Source: Anodontia alba (taxonomy: Eukaryota > Mollusca > Bivalvia > Lucinida > Lucinidae). From it: a DNA stretch of 64,000 nucleotides. Shown one piece after another: positions 45,694 to 56,907 of the stretch. The number at the start of each line of letters is the position of its first letter. Position 1 is the stretch's first letter. The DNA is taken from contig OZ024823.1 in NCBI GenBank assembly GCA_964016985.1, forward strand, positions 63,074,514-63,138,513. Direction: 5' to 3'. The position numbers and the translations under genes were made by a program. The notes beneath the pieces were generated by a model. The model made no database searches. It was given only the letters and a program-made list of their open reading frames with translations, and was not told where the DNA came from.

Positions 45694-48600
45694 CAAGAGG
45701 CCCATGGGCCACAACCCTCACCTGAGTTAACTGCTGTAAGTTAATCAGGTCATTTACTCATCATTCCCTATTAGCCCGTCAAGTTTCAAGGCAATGGCTT
45801 ACACAGTTTTTGAGATATCTTGCTTACATGGTTAAAATGCTGAAATGTTCAAAGGACCGTAAGTAAAACCAGTTTAAACCCCAGTGGCCTGATTGGCAGG
45901 ATTTATGTAGGGGGGCACTAAACATTGCTACATACTAAATATATAAGCTGTGGGCATGACGGTTTCAGAGAAGAAGATCTTATTAGTTTTTTTCCATTAT
46001 AAGTCTGTGGGAGTAAATGACCCCTGGGGCATCGCCAATTTGGACCCCAAGGGCATGTTTGGCAGGATTTATGTAGGGGACCACTAACATTGCTACATAC
46101 TAAATATATGAACTGTGGGCCTCATGGTTTCAGAGAAGGAGATTTTTTTAAGGTTTTCCCATTATAAGTCTATGGGAGCTAATGATCCCCCCACCCCCAC
46201 CACCTGGGCATGGCCAATTTAGACCCCAGGGACTTCATTGGCAGGATTTATGTAAGGGACCACTAAACATTGCTAAATATTAAATATTTAGCTTTGGGCC
46301 TCATAGTTTCAGAGAAAAAGATTCTCTTAATTTTTTTTCCACTGTAAGTCCATGGGAGCTAATGACCCCCTGAGAAGTAGCCAATTTGGACAGCAGGGGC
46401 ATGGTTGGAAGAATTACTGTAGAAGACCACCAAACATTGCTACATACTAAATCTGTTAGCTCTGGGCCTCATTGTTTCAGAGAAGATTTTATTTGACGGT
46501 TCTTTAGCTACACGGTTCTATATAAATATATGACCCCTGGGACGTGGCCAGTTTGGACCATAGGGACTTGATTGGCAGGATTTAAGTAGGGGACCACTAC
46601 ACATTGCTACATACTAAATATATAAGCTGTGGGACTCATGGCTTCAGAGAAGAAGACTTTTTAGGTTTTTCCCATTTTAAGTCTATGGGAGCTAATGACC
46701 CCCGGGTCACGGCCAATTTGGACCCCAGGGGCATGGTTGGCAGGATTTATGTAGGAGACCACCAAACATAGCTACATACTTAATCTGTTAGCTCTGGGTC
46801 TCATGGTTTCAGAGAAGAAGATTTTTTAATGTTAAAGCTATATAGCTCTATGTAAACATATGACACCCTGGGGTGTGGCCAGTTTGGAGTCCAGGGGCTT
46901 GATAAGCAGGATTTATGTAGGGACCACTAACCATTGCTATACACTAAATATATAAGCTGTGGGCCTCAAGGTTTCAGAGAAGAAGATTTTGTAAGTTTTT
47001 CCCATTATGTCTATGGGAGCTAATGACCCCCGGGCCATGGCCAATTTAGACACCAGGGGCTTGATTGGCAGGATTTATGTAGGGTAACACTAAACATTGC
47101 TACACACTAAATATATAAGCTGTGGGCCTCATGGTTTTAGAGAAGAAGATTTTTGAAGGTTCTTTAGCTATAGCTCTATATATACATACGACACCCTGGG
47201 GTGTGGCAAGTTCGGAGCCCAGGGGCTTGTTTGGCAGGATTTATGTAAGGGACCACTACATATTGCTACATACTCAAAATATAAGCTATGGGCCTCATGG
47301 TTTCAGAGAAGAAGATTTTTTAAGTTTTCCCCAGTATAAGTCTATGGCAGCTAATGACCCCAGAGGTGTGGCCAAGTTGGACCTCAGGTGCATGGTTGGC
47401 AGGATTGATGTAGGAGACCATTTAACATCGCTTCATGCTTGAACTATTAGCTCTCGGCCTCATGGATTCAGGGAAGATTTTTGAAGGTTCTTAGCCTTAT
47501 AGCTCTATATAAACATATGACCCCTGGAGCGTGGCCAATTTGGACCCAAGGGGCTTGATAGGCAGGATTTATGTAAGGGATCACAATACATTGCTACATA
47601 CTAAATATATAAGCTCTAGGCCTCATGGTTTCAGAGAAGAAGATTTTTTAAGTTTTTTCCATTAAAAGTCTATGGTAGCTAATGACCCCCGGGCCGTGGC
47701 CAGTTTGAGCCCCAGGGGCTTGATTGGCAGGATTTATGTAGGGGACCACTAAATATTGTTACATACTAAATATGTAAGCTGTGGGCCTCATGGTTTCAGA
47801 GAAGAAGATTTTTGAATGTTAAAGCTATATAGCTCTATGTAAACATATTACACCCTTGGGTGTGGCCAGTTTGGAGTCCAGGGGCTTGATAAGCAGGATT
47901 TATGTAGGGACCACTAACCATTGCTATACACTAAATATATAAGCTGTGGGCCTCAAGGTTTCAGAGAAGAATATTTTGTAAGTTTTTTCCACTATGTCTA
48001 TGGGAGCTAATGACCCCCAGGCCATGGCCAATTTAGACACCAGGGGCTTGATTGGCAGGATTTATGTAGGGTAACACTAAACATTGCTACACACTAAATA
48101 TATAAGCTGTGGGCCTCATGGTTTTAGAGAAGAAGATTTTTGAAGGTTCTTTAGCTATAGCTCTATATATACATATGACACCCTGGGGTGTGGCAAGTTC
48201 AGAGCCCAGGGGCTTGTTTGGCAGGATTTATGTAAGGGACCACTACATTTTGCTACATACTCAATATATAAGCTATGGGCCTCATGGTTTCAGAGAAGAA
48301 GATTTTTTAAGTTTTCCCCATTATAAGTCTATGGCAGCTGATGACCCCAGAGGTGTGGCCAAGTTTGACCTCAGGTGCATGATTGGCAGGATTGATGTAG
48401 GAGACCATTTAACATCGCTTCATGCTTGAACTATTAGCTCTCGGCCTCATGGATTCAGGGAAGATTTTTGAAGGTTCTTAGCCTTATAGCTCTATATAAA
48501 CATATGACCCCTGGAGCGTGGCCAATTTGGACCCAAGGGGCTTGATAGGCAGGATTTATGTAAGGGACCACAATACATTGCTACATACTAAATATATAAG

Positions 48601-51169
48601 CTCTGGGCCTCATGGTTTCAGAGAAGAAGATTTTTTAAGTTTTTTACATTAAAAGTCTATGGTAGCTAATGACCCCCGGGGCGTGGCCAGTTTGAGCCCC
48701 AGGGGCTTGATTGGCAGGATTTATGTAGGGGACCACTAAACATTGTTACATACTAAATATATAAGCTGTGGGCCTCATGGTTTCAGAGAAGAAGATTTTT
48801 AAAGTTTTTTTCAAATATGTCTATGGGAGCTAATGAACCACCGGGGCATGGCCAGTTTCGACCCAAGGGGCTTGATTGGCAGGATTTATGTTGAGGACCA
48901 CTACACATTGATACATACTAAATATAAAAGCTCTGGGCCTCATGGTTTCAGAGAAGAAGATTTTTTTAAGTTTTTCCTATTATCAGTCTATGGTATCTAA
49001 TGACCCCCGGGGCTTGACCAGTATGGGCCCCAGGGGCTTGATTGGCAGGATTTATATAGGGGACGACTAAACATTGCTACATACTAAATATGTAAGGTGT
49101 GGGCCTCATGGTTTCAGAGAAGGAGATTTTTTAAGTTTTTTTTTTCCATTATAAGTCTATGGGAGCTAATGACCCCAGGGGCATTCCCAGGGGCTTGATT
49201 GGCAGGATTTATGTAGGGGACCACTACACATTGCTACATACTAAATCTATAATACTAAATATATAAGCTCTGGGCCTCATGGTTTCAGAAGAAACCCTCC
49301 CCCCCCCTCACCCCGGGTCATGGCCAGTTTGGGCCCCAGCAGCTTGATTGGCAGGATTTATGTAGGGGCCCACTACACATTGCTACATACTAAATATGTA
49401 AGCTTTGGGCCTCATGGTTTCAGAATAGAAGACTATTTAAGTTTTTCTCATTATAAGTCTATGGTATCTAATGACCCCCTGGGCGTGGCCAGTTTGAACC
49501 CCAGTGGCTTGATTTGCAGGATTTATGTAGGGGACCATAAAACATTGCTACATATTAAATATATCAGCTCTGGGCCTCATAGTTTCAAAGTAGAAGATTT
49601 TATAAGTTTTTCCCATTATAAGTCTAGGGCAGCTAATGACCCCCAGGGCGTGGCCAGTTTGGGCCCCATGGGCTTGATTGGCAGAATTTATGTAGGGGAC
49701 CACTAAACATTGCTACATACTAAATATGTAAGCTGTGGGACATGGTTTCAGAGAAGAAGACTTTTTAAGTTTTTTTTCCATTATAAGTCTATAAGAGCTA
49801 ATGACCCCCAGGGTCTGGCCAATTTGGACCCCAGGGGCATGGTTGGCAGGATTTATGTAGGAGACCACAACATCACTTAATATATTAACTCTGGGCCTTA
49901 TGTTCAGAGAAGAAGATTTTTGAAGGTTCCTTAGCTATAAAGCTATATATACATATATGACCGCTGGGGTGTGACCAATTTGGACCCAAGGGGCTTGATT
50001 GGCAGGATATATGTTTTAGACCACTACACATTGCTACATACTAAATATATAAGCTCTTGGCCTCATGGTCTCAGAGATGAAGATTTTTTAAGTTTTTCTT
50101 ATTATAAGTCAATGGGAGCTAATGACCCCAGGGACGTGGCCAATTTGGGCCCCAGGGGCTAGATTGGCAGGATTTATGTAGGGGACCACTAAACATTGCT
50201 AAATATGTAAGCTGTGGGCCTCATGGTTTCAGAGAAGAAGATTGTTTTTGTTTTTTCCATTATAAGTCTATGGGAGCTAATGAATCCCCGGGGCGTGGCC
50301 AGTTTGGACCCCAGGGGTTTGATTGGCAGGATTTATGTAGGGAACCACTAAACATTGCTACATACTAAATATATAAGCTCTGGCCTCGTGGTTTCAGAGA
50401 AGAAGAGTTTTTTAGATTTTCCCATTATAAGTCTATGGGAGCTAATGACCCCCGGGGCGTGGCCAATTTGGGCCCCAGCAGCTTGATTGGCAGGATTTAT
50501 GTAGGGGACCAGTCAACATTGCTACATGCTAAATATGTAAGCTGTGGGCCTCATGGTTTCAGAGAAGATTTTTTTAAGTTTTTTCCATTATAAGTCTATG
50601 GGAGCTAATGACCCTCGTGGCGTGGCCAGTTTATATCCGAGGGCCCCAGCAGCTTGATTGGCAGGATTTATGTAGGGGACTACTAAACATTGCTATATAC
50701 TAAATATATAAGCTCTGGGCTTCATGCTGTGAGAGAAGAAGACATTTTTAAGTTTTTTCCATTATAAGTCTATGGGAGTTCAGGACCCCCTGAGGCGTGG
50801 CCAGTTTGGACCCCAGGGGCTTGATTGGCAGGATTTATGTAGGGGACCATTACCCATTGCTACATACAAAATATATAAGCCGTGGGCCTCATGGTTTCGG
50901 AGAATATGATTTTTTAAGTTTTTCCTATTATTAGTCTATGGGAGCTATATATGGGCATTGCGGCCATCCTGATTTACGGACGATGACCATTTGTACATAT
51001 TTTCAATCCTCCTTTAACACAAGACTCTACATAAAGTTTGAAGAAATTTGACTCAGGGGTTTCAGAGGAGAAGTCCTTCAAAGGTGTGAATGGATGGACG
51101 GACAGACGGACGATGGACGGATAGTGATCACAATAGCTCATCCTTAAGCCTTTGGCTCAGGTGAGCTAA
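45694..51169 (+). mobile_element. Tandem-core element E (type I ends, long 165-bp core)
   Basis: The largest of the family, 5476 bp. The 5' end CAAGAGGCCCATGGGCCAC has a perfect 12-base palindrome; CTCACCTGAG follows. About 30 core units of ~165 bp (45880-50940) carry GGCAGGATTTATGTAGGGGA, CCACTAAACATTGCTACATA, GGGCCTCATGGTTTCAGAGA and GTCTATGGGAGCTAATGACC. The 3' flank has a GACGGAC microsatellite and the hairpin closing GGCTCAGGTGAGCTAA. The joined flanks ATATTGAA+AAATTAGGTATAT match block J units such as ATATTGAAAAATTTGCTATA, so there is no target duplication. Confidence 0.9.
46840..48815 (+). repeat. 987-bp higher-order repeat inside element E
   Basis: Six consecutive core units recur almost unchanged 987 bp further on: variants such as TCGCTTCATGCTTGAACTAT (47428 and 48415) and GTGTGGCAAGTTC (47202 and 48189) appear in the same order. 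The same 106-codon frame occurs at 47122 and 48109. This is a two-copy segmental amplification by unequal exchange or replication slippage. Confidence 0.9.
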
Positions 51170-52140
51170 AAATTAGGTATATAGGATATAGTCTGGATTT
51201 TCAGCTTAAGACAAACTGACCCCTTAAATTGACCCCAATGGAACCCCTAACAGGGAATATGAGAGGATCACACCCCTATTTCTTTGCAGCTAGTGTATCT
51301 ACTTACTAGATAGGCATAATTGTTTTCAGAAAATTAGAGGCAGGATATCTGAGAAAAAATATTGAAAATTGAACATGCGAAAAAATTTGGCTTACTTAAG
51401 ACATATTGACCCCGTATGGAGCCCTTACCAGGGAATGTGACACAATCGCAACCCTATTTCTTTGCAGCTGGTATATCTTCTTAATCAATGCTTATAATGG
51501 TTTCCATAAAATAAGGGGCTGTTATCGGGAAAAAATATTGAAAATTCAACCTGTGAGAAAATCTCGATGTTCAGCTCGCTTCAGACATATTTACCACCTA
51601 TGGGCTCCTAATGAGGGAATGTGACACGATCATATCCCTATTTCAATGGAGGCAGTGTATCTACCTGCTTAAAAAACATAAAAGTTTCCAGAAAAAAAGG
51701 GGTTGGGTATCTGAAAAAAAAAATATTGAAACCATCGGTATATCTAATATAGTCTGGATTTTCGGCTTACTTAAGACATATTGACCCCCTATGGAGCCCC
51801 TAACAGGGAATGTGACAAGAAGATCGCACCCCTATTTCTTTGCAGCTAGTTTATCTACTTACTCTATAAGAGGCTGGATATCTGAGGAAAATACTGAAAA
51901 TTGAACATTATAAAAAAATCTAGAATATTCAGTTGCCTTAAGACATATTTACCCCCAATGGGCCCCTAACCAGGGAATGCGACACGATCACATCCCTATT
52001 TAAATGCAGTCAGAGCATCTATGTACCCGATAAACATAATGGTTTACAGAAAATAAGAAGCCGGATATCGGGAAAATATATTGAAAATTCAATGTGAAAA
52101 AATCTCGGAAGTTCAGCTCAAGACATATTTACCCCCAATG
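51170..52140. repeat. Satellite block J, right part
   Basis: Continues the alternating ~185 bp units after element E (ACAGGGAATATGAGAGGATC onwards). It ends at about 52140 within CCCCCAATG, where H2 sequence begins. Confidence 0.85.
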
Positions 52141-52499
52141 TCAAATGTAAATCAAAATGCTGAAATGTGAATAAGGGAGTGTAGTATGGCATCAACTTCA
52201 CTTTTAACCATGAGGGGGACGGGGTCATTTTTACCATGAGTGGATGGGTAATTTAGCAAGTTTGGTTCAATTCCAACCAGTAGTTTAGGAGGGGATAGCA
52301 TGACGGGCAGATGGACGAATGTCAGACACACATACGGATGGAGGCACGGAAAATGTTGCTCTCGCACACCCTTACCATGAGGGGAAGTGTTGTAGCAAAT
52401 TTGGTAGAAATGCGCCCAGTGGTTAAGGAGATAACTTGAAGGATGGACGGAGGCATTCACAATATCCCCAAAGCTTTTGTTAAAAAAGCGTTGGGATAA
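52141..52499 (+). mobile_element. Tandem-core element H2 (type III), 5' truncated
   Basis: Contains two H core units (TACCATGAGGGGAAGTG, GCAAGTTTGGTTCAATTCC) and ends with the hairpin ATCCCCAAAGCTTT ... AAAGCGTTGGGATAA. The CTAGA 5' end is missing. Its last base abuts the first base of H3. Confidence 0.65.
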
Positions 52500-52838
52500 C
52501 TAGAATGCGCAGTAGATGGCTGGCCATCGCAAATCCCCATGTTCTGACGGACAGCCGGACTAGCTCTTGCACACCCTTACCCTGAAAGAAGGTCTTGTAG
52601 CATATTCAGTTAAATTCCACCCATGCAGTGATTTGGGACAAGATAGCGTGACGGAGGGAAGGATGGACGCCGGGCAGATCGACGCCGGACGGACGGTAAT
52701 ATAATGTTGCTGTCGCACAACCTTACCATGAGGGGAAGTGATGTAGTAAGTTGGGTTATATTCTGCCCAGTAGTTTAGGAGAAGCTAATGTGACAGACAG
52801 ATGGAGGGCGACAGATGGATGCACGCACACACGGATAA
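52500..52838 (+). mobile_element. Tandem-core element H3 (type III)
   Basis: Starts CTAGAATGCGCAGTAGATGG; the hairpin GATGGCTGGCCATC follows. Two core units with CACACCCTTACC and TTTAGGAGAAGCTAATGTGA come next, then GACGGACGG microsatellite, and it ends ACACGGATAA, lacking the full 3' hairpin. Block K resumes at once with ATGTGTCGCCAACCACTCC. Confidence 0.65.
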
Positions 52839-53370
52839 ATGTGTCGCCAACCACTCCAGTTCTTTATTTTGTCATGGGAACTGGCTAGCTGATAAGCACT
52901 GTCAAAACAGAAACAGAAGAGGTTGAAAGGTGGAAACAAAATAATAAAACATCGAACATACGGTAATTTGTCGCATTTGATACATGTAAGAACATAATCT
53001 CCCCTCTTGGGCCCCTAATAAGGGAATGTCATGCCAATCATTCCTGTTCTGTATGTAGTCAATGGATCTGGTTAGCTCATAAGCACAGTGACAACCATAA
53101 AATAAGAAGCTGACTGTTGTACAAAAGTAACCTAATATCGAATATACGGATTTCGTTGCATTTCATACCTGCAACAACATAATTTCCCCTTCTGGGTCCC
53201 TTACAAGGGAATATGGCACCAACCACTCCTAATATCTGTATTAAGCCATGGTGTCTGGATAGCTGATAAGCACATTTGAAAAAAAACAAAACAAAAAAAA
53301 AACAAAAAACGAAAGGCTGAATTTGGAAAAAATAAAATATCTATTAAACAGAATTTCGTCGCATTTGATA
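52839..53370. repeat. Satellite block K, part 1
   Basis: Units of about 165-185 bp: TTATAAGGGAATGTGACGCC, AACCACTCCTAATCTGTATT, TAGCCATGGGATCTGGCTAG, CTGATAAGCACAGTGAAAAC and TATACGGAATTTCGTCGCAT. Mariner M3 interrupts it at GCATTTGATA. Confidence 0.85.
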
Positions 53371-54690
53371 AGAGGGTCGTGCAAAAAGTTCTGTCACTAA
53401 TAGACTTCCTTAGTTTTATCCCAGGTATATTTTAAAATGCTTCACTGCACTTGAATGGTGTGTTGAATAGCTAAGGATACCCGTTTAGTTCGTGCAAATT
53501 GCTTTCCAACTGACCGAGTTATTTCAAACTGAATAAGATGCAGTCATATACACTGACCAATTTACTTGTTACATTGGAACATGGACCAGAAGACTGAAAT
53601 TCATAGCTATATTAAATGCCGCATAAGGTTTAATATAGATTCAAAGCAGATATTTAATGGTGTGGTATATATGGACCTCAGACCATTTCAATGCGCACAG
53701 TTTTTAGGTGGGTTAAAGCTTTTAAAGCTGGGAAATTTTCTGTTGAAGATGATACCCATCCTGGAAGGCCTAAAACCTCTGTTACCAAGGCTAACAACGC
53801 TGCTGTAAAGATTGTGGTCGAACAGGATAAGCGATTGTCTGTCAAAGATATAGCTAGTTGTACTGGCATATCAGAAGGCAGTGTGCAAACAATTCTGAAA
53901 AAGCGTTTGGACCTGAGAAAGGTTTGCGCTAGGTGGGTACCTCGTTTGCTCACTGAGGAACAAAAGACACAACGCCTTAAATGTGCCCGGGAACTTTTGA
54001 AGACATACAAAGGCTGTAATAGTCGGGTTATTTCTAACTTGCTAACAGGTGATGAAACCTGGGTGCACATATTTGAGCCACAAAGATAATAAGCAATGGA
54101 AGCGAAAAGATAAAAAACACCCATGTATTGCCAAGAGAACCATGTTCGAAAAAGATTATGCAATTTTCTTTAATTCAAGTAGGCCAGTCGTTCAAGTGCC
54201 TTCTCCATCTGGTCATACAGTCACTGGCCGATTCTACAAGAATTCTGTACTGAAGAAAGTGAAATAGTTTTACAATAAGAAACGACCAAGCAAAGGATGG
54301 TCAGGAGTCCACCTTTTACATGACAACGCCTCCTCTCATAAGTGTGAGGTTGTTAAGTCTTTTTTGGCTTCTGAAAAGGTGAAAGTTTTAAACCATCCAC
54401 CTTATTCACCAGTCCTGAGTCCCTGTGACTTCTTTTTATTTCCAAGGCTTAAGAAAATGCTTTCTGGAAATAAGAATATGTCTAGAAGTTCTCTTGGCAG
54501 CGCTATTTATCAGTGTCTCCAACAGATACCAAACGACGACTATTTATCTGCTTTTCGCGACTGGGTAAAAAGGTTACAAAAATGTGTTTCAGTAAAGGGG
54601 GAATACTTTGAAGGTTTGTAATAAAAATATGATAAAACGTAGCACTGAAGTAATCCCAATCAAGTGACAAAACTTTTTGCAGGACCCTCG
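53371..54690 (+). mobile_element. Mariner element M3 (same family as M2)
   Basis: 1320 bp with ~27-bp inverted ends (GAGGGTCGTGCAAAAAGTTC at left, inverse of GAGGGTCCTGCAAAAAGTTT at right). TA flanks lie at 53369-53370 and 54691-54692; removing it restores the K-block sequence GCATTTGATACATGTGAGAA. It is uninterrupted, so it is a useful reference for M2. Confidence 0.95.
53581..54621 (+). pseudogene. Mariner transposase of M3, frameshifted
   Basis: Starts MDQKTEIHSYIKCRIRF. A small deletion near 53655-53690 shifts the frame before MRTVFRWVKAFKAGKFS. The next part is intact through RKVCARWVPRLLTEEQKTQR to LLTGDETWVHIFEPQR (first Asp). A deletion of about 7 bases near 54084 (M2 has AAGGGCTG there) shifts it again. 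Then VTGRFYKNSVLKKVK is followed by a TAG at about 54265, LLHDNASSHKCEVVKSFLAS (second Asp), SPCDFFLFPRLKKML (third Asp) and the end GEYFEGL. DD34D mariner, inactive. Confidence 0.9.
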
Positions 54691-54692
54691 TA

Positions 54693-54859
54693 CATGTGAG
54701 AACATAGCTTCCTTTTCTGGGCCCCTTATAAGGGAATATGATGCCAACCATTCCTAATCTATATTTAGCCATGGAATCTGACTAGCTGATAAGCATAGCT
54801 GGAACAAACAAAAAGAAGAGGTCGAATGTTGGAGAAAAAAAAAGCAAACAAAAAAAAAA
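54693..54859. repeat. Satellite block K, part 2
   Basis: One unit between M3 and element L, beginning CATGTGAGAACATAGC and ending in an A-rich tract. Confidence 0.8.
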
Positions 54860-56907
54860 CTAGAACAGTGTTTTCGGAGGAAAACGTATATCCCCCACCA
54901 GTTTGAACAGACATATTGTTAAATTAGATTGTATCTTTAATAAACTCAAGGTCACAATATACCTATATGCAAGTTTGCTCAAAATTCACCCATTCCTCAA
55001 TGAGATAGGGTGCTGACAAGCCATTTTCTAAAATCATAGCCCTTGTGTAACCTTGAAAATGGGATCAAGGTCACAAAAAATCTAATCAGTTCTTGTCTCT
55101 GTCTCAACAATATAGCTGTGCAAGTTTGGTCAAAATCCATCCATTCATTCAGCAGAGAGTGTGCAGACAAGCCATTATCCAACAATCTGAGCCCTCCTGC
55201 GACCTTGAAAACGGGGTCAAGATCACCAAAATAAAATTAGTTATTTTCCATGCCACAACAATTTGGCTGTGCAAGTTCAGTTAAAATCAATCCATTCCTT
55301 CAAGAGATACAGTGCAGACAAGCCATTTTCCAACAATCTAAGCCCTAGTGTGCCCTTGAAAATGGGGTCAAGGTCACCAAAATCTAATCAGTTCTTTTCC
55401 ATGTCACAACAATATAGATGTACAAGTTAGGTCAAAATCAATCCATTCCTTTAGGAGACAGGATGCAGACAAGCCATTTATCAACAATCTAAGCCCTAGT
55501 CTGACCTTGAAAACGGGGTGAAGGTCACCAAAATCTAATCAGTTCCGATGCATGTACCAAAAATATAGCTGTGCAAGTCTGGTCAAAATCTACTCATTCC
55601 TTCAGGAGACAAGGTGCAGACAAGCCATTTTCCACCAATCTAAGCCTTAGTGTTACCTTGAAAATGAGGTCAAGGTCATCAAAATCTAATCAGTTCTTTT
55701 CCATGTCTCAACAATTTAAATGTAGAAGTTTGGTCAAAATCCATTCATTCATTTAGGAGATAGGGTGCAGACAAATAATTTTCCAACAATTTAAGCCTTA
55801 CTGTGACCTTGAAAATGGGGTCAAGGTCACCAAAATCTAATCAGTTCTTTTCCTTGTCTCAACAATATAGCTGTACAAGTTTGGTCTAAATCCATTGATT
55901 CATTCAAGAGATAGGGTGCATACAAACTATTTTGCAACAAATCTAAGCCCCCCCCGTGACCTTGAAAATGGGGTCAAGGTCACCAAAATCTAAAAAGTTC
56001 TTTTACATGTCCCAGCATTGTACATGTGCAAGTTTGGTCAAAATCTTTTCATTCCTACAAGAGAGAGGGTGCAGACAAGCCATTTTCCACAATCTAAGCC
56101 CTCCTGTGACCTTGAAAATGGGGTCAAGGTCACCAAAATCTAATCAGTTCTTTTACATGTCCCAGCAATGTAGATGTGTAAGTTCGGTTAAAATCTATTC
56201 ATTCCTTCAAGAGATAGGATGCAGACAAGCCATTTTCCAACAATCTAAGCCATCCTGTGACCTTGAAAATGGGGTCAAGGTCACCAAAATCTAATCAGCA
56301 TTTTCCCCCTCCCAATGATATATATGTGTAAGTTTGGCTAAAATCTGTCCATTCAATAAGGAGATACTGTGCAGAAAAGAGGCTACACCCTATTTTTCAA
56401 CAATCTAAGCCCTCCTGTGACCTTGAAAATGGGGTCAATGTCACCAAAATCTAATCAGCATTTTCCCCCTCCCAATGATATATTTGTGTTAGTTTGGCTA
56501 AAATCTGTCCAATAAGGAGATAGAGTGCAGACAAGAGGCTACGCCCCAGTTTTCAACGATCTAAGCCCTCCTGTGACCTTGAAAATGGGATCAAGGTCAC
56601 CAAAATCAAATCAGCATTTTTCCCCCTCCCAATGATATATTTGTGTAAGTTTGGCCAAAATATGTCCATTCAATAAGGAGAAAAAGTGCAGACAAGTGGC
56701 TACGCCGACGCCGAAAATCCGATCAGCATTTTTCCCCCTCCCAATGATATATTTGTGTAAGTTTGGCCAAAATGTGTCCATTCAATAAGGAGAAAGAGTG
56801 CAGACAAGTGGCTACGCCGACGCCGACAGGATCCGCACTAAAAAACAATATGTACGCTCCCCCCCCCCACACACACACACACACACACACATGGTGGGGG
56901 GACATAA
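54860..56907 (+). mobile_element. Tandem-core element L (type IV)
   Basis: Starts CTAGAACAGTG; the hairpin GTTTTC-GGAG-GAAAAC and the subterminal TATATCCCCCACC follow. The core (about 54930-56800) has about 12 units of ~155 bp with TGACCTTGAAAATGGGGTCA, AGGTCACCAAAATCTAATCA, AGTTTGGTCAAAATC and GGTGCAGACAAGCCATTTTC. The 3' end is a hairpin, CCCCCCCCAC, then an (AC)n loop, then GGTGGGGGGACATAA. The end repeats pair as an inverted pair. It lies within block K, which continues AAAACAGTATGGAATATATG. No protein. The last units carry GACGCCGAC in place of an ACGG tract. Confidence 0.75.
56864..56893 (+). repeat. C-run and (AC)n microsatellite in the hairpin loop of element L
   Basis: About ten C then about twelve AC, bounded on the right by ATGGTGGGGGG. 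The CCCCCAC and GTGGGGG parts can pair and close the loop over the (AC)n. Confidence 0.85.

Noticed and set aside
47122..49706. Repeated frames with FGRIYVRDHYILLHT-like sequence in element E
   Set aside because: Translation of 165-bp units. Unit-length changes break the frame and no known protein is recognised.
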